64,000 nt of DNA from Eutreptiella sp. 'Long Island Sound 2002' (lineage: Eukaryota; Euglenozoa; Euglenophyceae; Eutreptiales; Eutreptiaceae), in NCBI GenBank assembly GCA_964036045.1, contig CAXIWF010000866.1, forward strand, positions 1-64,000, given 5' to 3'. Position 1 is the stretch's first letter; each line of letters starts with the position of its first letter. The notes beneath the pieces are model-generated. The model searched no databases. It was not told the origin of the DNA and worked only from the letters and a program-made list of their open reading frames with translations. Positions 59,601 through 64,000 of the stretch are shown here, piece by piece. A program made the translations under genes and the position numbers.

Positions 59601-60963
59601 TCGGAAAATTCTCGGAAAATTCTCGGAAAATTCTCAGAAAATTCTCGGAAAATTCTCGGAAAATTCTCGGGAAAATCTCGGAAAATTCTCGGAAAATTCT
59701 CGGAAAATTCTCGGAAAATTCTCGGAAAATTCTCGGAGAAATTCTCGGGAAAATCTCGGAAAATTCTCGGAAAATTCTCGGAAACTTCTCAGAAAATTCT
59801 CGGAAAATTCTCGGAAAATTCTCAGAAAATTCTCGGAAAATTCTCGGAAAATTCTCGGAAAATTCTCGGAAAATTCTCGGAAAATTCTCGGAAAATTGAC
59901 GGAAAATTCTCGGAAAATTCCCGGAAAATTCTCGGAAAATTCTCGGAAAATTCTCGGAAAATTCTCGGAAAATTCTCGGAAAATTCTCGGAAAATTCTCA
60001 GAAAATTCTCAATAAATTCTCGGAAAATTCTCGGAAAATTCTCGGAAAATTCTCCGAAAATTCTCGGAAAATTCTCGGAAAATTCTCGGAAAATTCTCGG
60101 AAAAATCTCGGAAAATTCTCGGAAAATTCTCGGAAAATTCTCAGAAAATTCTCGGAAAATTCTCGGAAAATTCTCGGAAAATTCTCGGAAAATTCTCGGA
60201 AAATTCTCGGAAAATTCTCGGAAAATTCTCAGAAAATTCTCGGAAAATTCCCAGAAAATTCTCGGAAAATTCCCGGAAAATTCTCGGAAAATTCTCGGAA
60301 AATTCTCGGAAAATTCTCGGAAAATTCTCGGAAAATTCTCGGAAAATTCTCGGAAAATTCTCCGAAAATTCTCGGAAAATTCTCGGAAAATTCTCGGAAA
60401 ATTGACGGAAAATTCTCGGAAAATTCTCGGAAAATTCTCGGAAAATTGACGGAAAATTCTCGGAAAATTCTCGGAAAATTCTCCGAAAATTCTCGGAAAA
60501 TTCTCGGAAAATTCTCGGAAAATTCTCGGAAAATTCTCGGAAAATTCTCGGAAAATTCTCGGGAAAATCTCGGAAAATTCTCGGAAAATTCTCGGAAAAT
60601 TCTCAGAAAATTCTCGGAAAATTCTCGGAAAATTCTCGGAAAATTCTCGGAAAATTGACGGAAAATTCTCGGAAAATTCCCGGAAAATTCTCGGAAAATT
60701 CTCGGAAAATTCTCGGAAAATTCTCCGGAAATTCTCGGAAAATTCTGGGAAAATTCTCGGAAAATTCTCGGAAAATTCTCGGAAAATTCTCGGAAAATTC
60801 TCGGAAAATTCTCGGAAAATTGGAAAATTCTCGGAAAATTCTCGGAAAATTCTCGGAAAATTCTCGGATAACTCTCCGAAAAATCTCGGAAAATTGACGG
60901 AAAATTCTCGGAAAATTCTCAGAAAATTCTCAGAAAATTCTGGGAAAATTCTCCGAAAATTCT

Positions 60964-61231
60964 CGGAGAAATTCTCGGAGAATTCTCGGAGAATTCTCGG
61001 AAAATTCTCGGAGAAATGCTCGGAGAAATTCTCGGAGAAAATCTCGGAGAAGTTCTCGGAGAAATTCTCGGAGAAAATCTCGGAGAAAATTGTCGGAGAA
61101 ATTGTCGGAGAAATTCTCGGAGAATTCTCGGAGAATTCTCAGAGAATTCTCGGATAAAAAAAAAACGAGAATTTTCGGAATTCGAAAATTCTCGGAGTTC
61201 GAAAATTCTCGGAATTTCTCGGAATTCTCGG
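60964..61231. repeat. Module 14 (copy of module 12)
   Basis: It has the same variant units as module 12 (two GTCGGAG, TCTCAGAG, short tail), 5,888 bp downstream. Confidence 0.9.
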
Positions 61232-62296
61232 AAAATTCTCGGAAAATTCTCGGAAAATTCTCGGAAAATTCTCGGAAAATTCTCGGAAAATTCTCGGAAA
61301 ATTCTCGGAAAATTCTCGGAAAATTCTCGGAAAATACTCGGAAAATTCTCAGAAAATTCTCAATAAATTCTCGGAAAATTCTCGGAAAATTCTCGGAAAA
61401 TTCTCGGAAAATTCTCGGAAAATTCTCGGAAAATTCTCAGAAAATCGTCGGAAAATTCTCGGAAAATTCTCGGAAAAATCTCGGAAAATTCTCGGAAAAT
61501 TCTCGGAAAATTCTCGGAAAATTCTTGGAAAATTCTCAGAAAATTCTCAATGAATTCTCGGAAAATTCTCGGAAAATTCTCGGAAAATTCTCGGAAAATT
61601 CTCGGAAAATTCTCAGAAAATTCTCAATAAATTCTCGGAAAATTCTCGGAAAATTCTCGGAAAATTCTCGGAAAAATCTCGGAAAATTCTCGGAAAATTC
61701 TCGGAAAATTGACGGAAAATTCTCGGAAAATTCTCGGAAAATTCTCGGAAAGTTCTCGGAAAATTCTCGGAAAATTCTCGGAAAATTCTCGGAAAATTCT
61801 CGGAAAATTCTCGGAAAATTCTCGGAAAATTCTCGGAAAATTCTCGGAAAATTCTCGGAAAATTCTCGGAAAATTCTCGGAAAATTCTCGGAAAATTCCC
61901 AGAAAATTCTCGGAAAATTCTCGGAAAATTCTCGGAAAATTCTCAGAAAATTCTCTGAAAATTCTCGGAAAATTGACGGAAAATTCTCGGAAAATTCTCG
62001 GAAAATTCTCGGAAAATTCTCGGAAAATTCTCGGAAAATTCTCGGAAAATTCTCGGAAAATTCTCGGAAAATTCTCGGAAAATTCTCGGGAAAATCTCGG
62101 AAAATTCTCGGAAAATTCTCGGAAAATTGACGGAAAATTCTCGGAAAATTCTCGGAAAATTCTCGGAAAATTGACGGAAAATTCTCGGAAAATTCTCCGA
62201 AAATTCTCGGAAAATTCTCGGAAAATTCTCGGAAAATTCTCAGAAAATTCTCGGAAAATTCTCGGAAAATTCTCGGAAAATTCTCGGAAAATTCTC

Positions 62297-62576
62297 GGAG
62301 AAATTCTCGGAGAATTCTCGGAGAATTCTCGGAAAATTCTCGGAGAAATGCTCGGAGAAATTCTCGGAGAAAATCTCGGAGAAGTTCTCGGAGAAATTCT
62401 CGGAGAAAATCTCGGAGAAAATTCTCGGAGAAATTCTCGGAGAAATTCTCGGAGAATTCTCGGAGAATTCTCGGAGAATTCTCGGATAAAAAAAAAAAAC
62501 GAGAATTCTCGGAATTCGAAACTTCTCGGAATTTCTCGGAAATTCTCGGAATTTTCGGAATTCTCGGAATTCTCGG
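62297..62576. repeat. Module 15 (copy of module 13)
   Basis: Same form as module 13, with the GAATTCGAAACTTCTC spacer. It is the last module in the window. Confidence 0.9.
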
Positions 62577-64000
62577 AAAATTCTCGGAAAATTCTCGGAA
62601 AATTCTCGGAAAATTCTCGGAAAATTCCCGGAAAATTCTCGGAAAATTCTCGGAAAATTCTCGGAAAATTCTCGGAAAATTCTCGGAAAATTCTCGGAAA
62701 ATTCTCGGAAAATTCTCGGAAAATTCTCGGAAAATTCTCAGAAAATTCTCGGAAAATTCTCGGAAAATTCTCGGAAAAATCTCGGAAAATTCTCGGAAAA
62801 TTCTCGGAAAATTCTCGGAAAATTCTCGGAAAAATCTCGGAAAATTCTCGGAAAATTCTCGGAAAATTCTCAGAAAATTCTCGGAAAATTCTCGGAAAAT
62901 TCTCGGAAAATTCTCGGAAAATTCTGAGAAAATTCTCAATAAATTCTCGGAAAATTCTCGGGAAATTCTCGGAAAATTCTCGGAAAATTCTTGGAAAATT
63001 CTCGGAAAATTCTCGGAAAATTCTCGGAAAATTCTCGGAAAAATCTCGGAAAATTCTCGGAAAATTCTCGGAAAATTCTCGGAAAATTCTCAGAAAATTC
63101 TCAATAAATTTTCGGAAAATTCTCGGAAAATTCTCGGAAAATTCACGGAAAATTCTCGGAAAATTCTCGGAAAATTCTCAGAAAATCGTCGGAAAATTCT
63201 CGGAAAATTCTCAGAAAATTCTCGGAAAATTCTCGGAAAATTCTCGGAAAATTCTCGGAAAATTGACGGAAAATTCTCGGAAAATTCTCGGAAAATTCTC
63301 GGAAAATTCTCGGAAAAATCTCGGAAAATTCTCGGAAAATTCTCGGAAAATTCTCAGAAAATTCTCGGAAAATTCTCGGAAAATTCTCGGAAAATTCTCG
63401 GAAAATTCTCGGAAAATTCTCGGAAAATTCTCGGAAAATTCTCAGAAAATTCTCGGAAAATTCCCAGAAAATTCTCGGAAAATTCTCGGAAAATTCTCGG
63501 AAAATTCTCGGAAAATTCTCGGAAAATTCTCAGAAAATTCTCGGAAAAATCTCGGAAAATTCTCGGAAAATTCTCGGAAAATTGACGGAAAATTCTCGGA
63601 AAATTCTCAGAAAATTCTCGGAAAATTCTCGGAAAATTCTCGGAAAATTCTCGGAAAATTCTCGGAAAATTCTCCGAAAATTCTCGGAAAATTCTCGGAA
63701 AATTCTCCGAAAATTCTCGGAAAATTCTCGGAAAATTCTCGGAAAATTGACGGAAAATTCTCGGAAAATTCTCGGAAAATTCTCGGAAAATTGACGGAAA
63801 ATTCTCGGAAAATTCTCGGAAAATTCTCGGAAAATTGTCGGAAAATTCTCGGAAAATTCTCGGAAAATTCTCGGAAAATTCTCGGAAAATTCTCGGAAAA
63901 TTCTCGGGAAAATCTCGGAAAATTCTCGGAAAATTCTCGGAAAATTCTCAGAAAATTCTCGGAAAATTCTCGGAAAATTCTCGGAAAATTCTCGGAAAAT

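Larger units (their letters stand above)
54789..63794. repeat. ~3-kb block copied 5.9 kb downstream (54.8-57.9 and 60.65-63.8 kb)
   Basis: Matching landmarks: 54789/60655 (offset 5,866), 55128/61016 and 55823/61711 (5,888), 56021/61898 (5,877), 57727/63582 (5,855). Both copies contain two modules each. Offsets change only by +22, -11 and -22, so the length differences between copies are whole 11-bp units. Confidence 0.87.
21954..64000. repeat. 11-bp minisatellite array TTCTCGGAAAA (>=42 kb)
   Basis: The consensus 11-mer TTCTCGGAAAA repeats over the rest of the window and runs off its right edge. Common variants mark positions: TTGACGGAAAA, TTCTCAGAAAA, TTCTCAATAAA, TTCCCAGAAAA, TTCACGGAAAA, TCGTCGGAAAA, TTCTCGGGAAAATC and ATCTCGGAAAA. 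Because 11 bp is not a multiple of three, a + frame cycles every 33 bp and reads SENSRKILGKF; these frames are not genes. Fifteen modules listed separately interrupt the array. The left junction follows the last T-run unit directly (GAATCGGA|AATTCTCGG at ~21953). No other sequence type, RNA gene or unique island was seen. Confidence 0.97.

Noticed and set aside
22293-63794. Frames with the repeated peptide SENSRKILGKF and, on the - strand, FPRIFREFSEN
   Set aside because: The 11-residue period is 3 x 11 bp, the direct result of an 11-bp DNA repeat. Equivalent frames exist on both strands.
13850-64000. Remains of reverse transcriptase, integrase or a 3' LTR to the right of the protease
   Set aside because: Only satellite units are present; no YxDD-like, DDE-like or LTR-end sequence was found outside repeat translations.

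Overview
The window looks like nuclear DNA of a eukaryote. Almost all of it is satellite DNA: three unrelated tandem-repeat families lie end to end, and the 5' part of one LTR retrotransposon is the only believable coding sequence. The species cannot be named from this. The retroelement primer site matches the 3' end of an animal-type initiator tRNA-Met and the Gag is of the retrotrans_gag/DUF1759-like kind, which fits an animal or a protist (a Perkinsus-like or other alveolate genome is a guess only).

Layout. (1) 1-9988: a C-rich satellite built on a ~10-bp unit, CGCCCCCCAT and variants, with longer blocks recurring every ~1.9-2.5 kb. (2) 9989-~13850: a 5'-LTR retroelement fragment. It has a 532-bp LTR (TGTAAGTG...CACTTTCA), a primer-binding site directly behind it, and one reading frame that starts inside the LTR. 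The frame encodes Gag and then the start of an aspartic protease. It is broken by only two in-frame TAG codons (11281 and 13390). The second sits at the Gag/protease boundary, and a potential H-type pseudoknot starts at it. Reverse transcriptase, integrase and the 3' LTR are absent, because satellite 2 cuts the element off inside the protease. (3) ~13855-21953: a satellite of ~53-65-bp units, each with an EcoRI-type palindrome, a hairpin and a long T-run. (4) 21954-64000 and beyond: a satellite with an 11-bp unit, TTCTCGGAAAA, punctuated by 15 recognisable 'module' sequences of ~130-300 bp that divide it into higher-order blocks, many duplicated by offsets of 0.76-5.9 kb.

How the parts relate. 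The retroelement begins exactly where the C-rich satellite ends. Satellites 2 and 3 are related: the A-run in most modules of satellite 3 is, on the opposite strand, the T-run plus ATCCGAGAATTCTC core of satellite 2. The very long open frames across the satellites (over 1,000 codons) arise because the repeat units lack stop codons; they are not genes. No rRNA, tRNA, CRISPR or cellular protein gene was seen.
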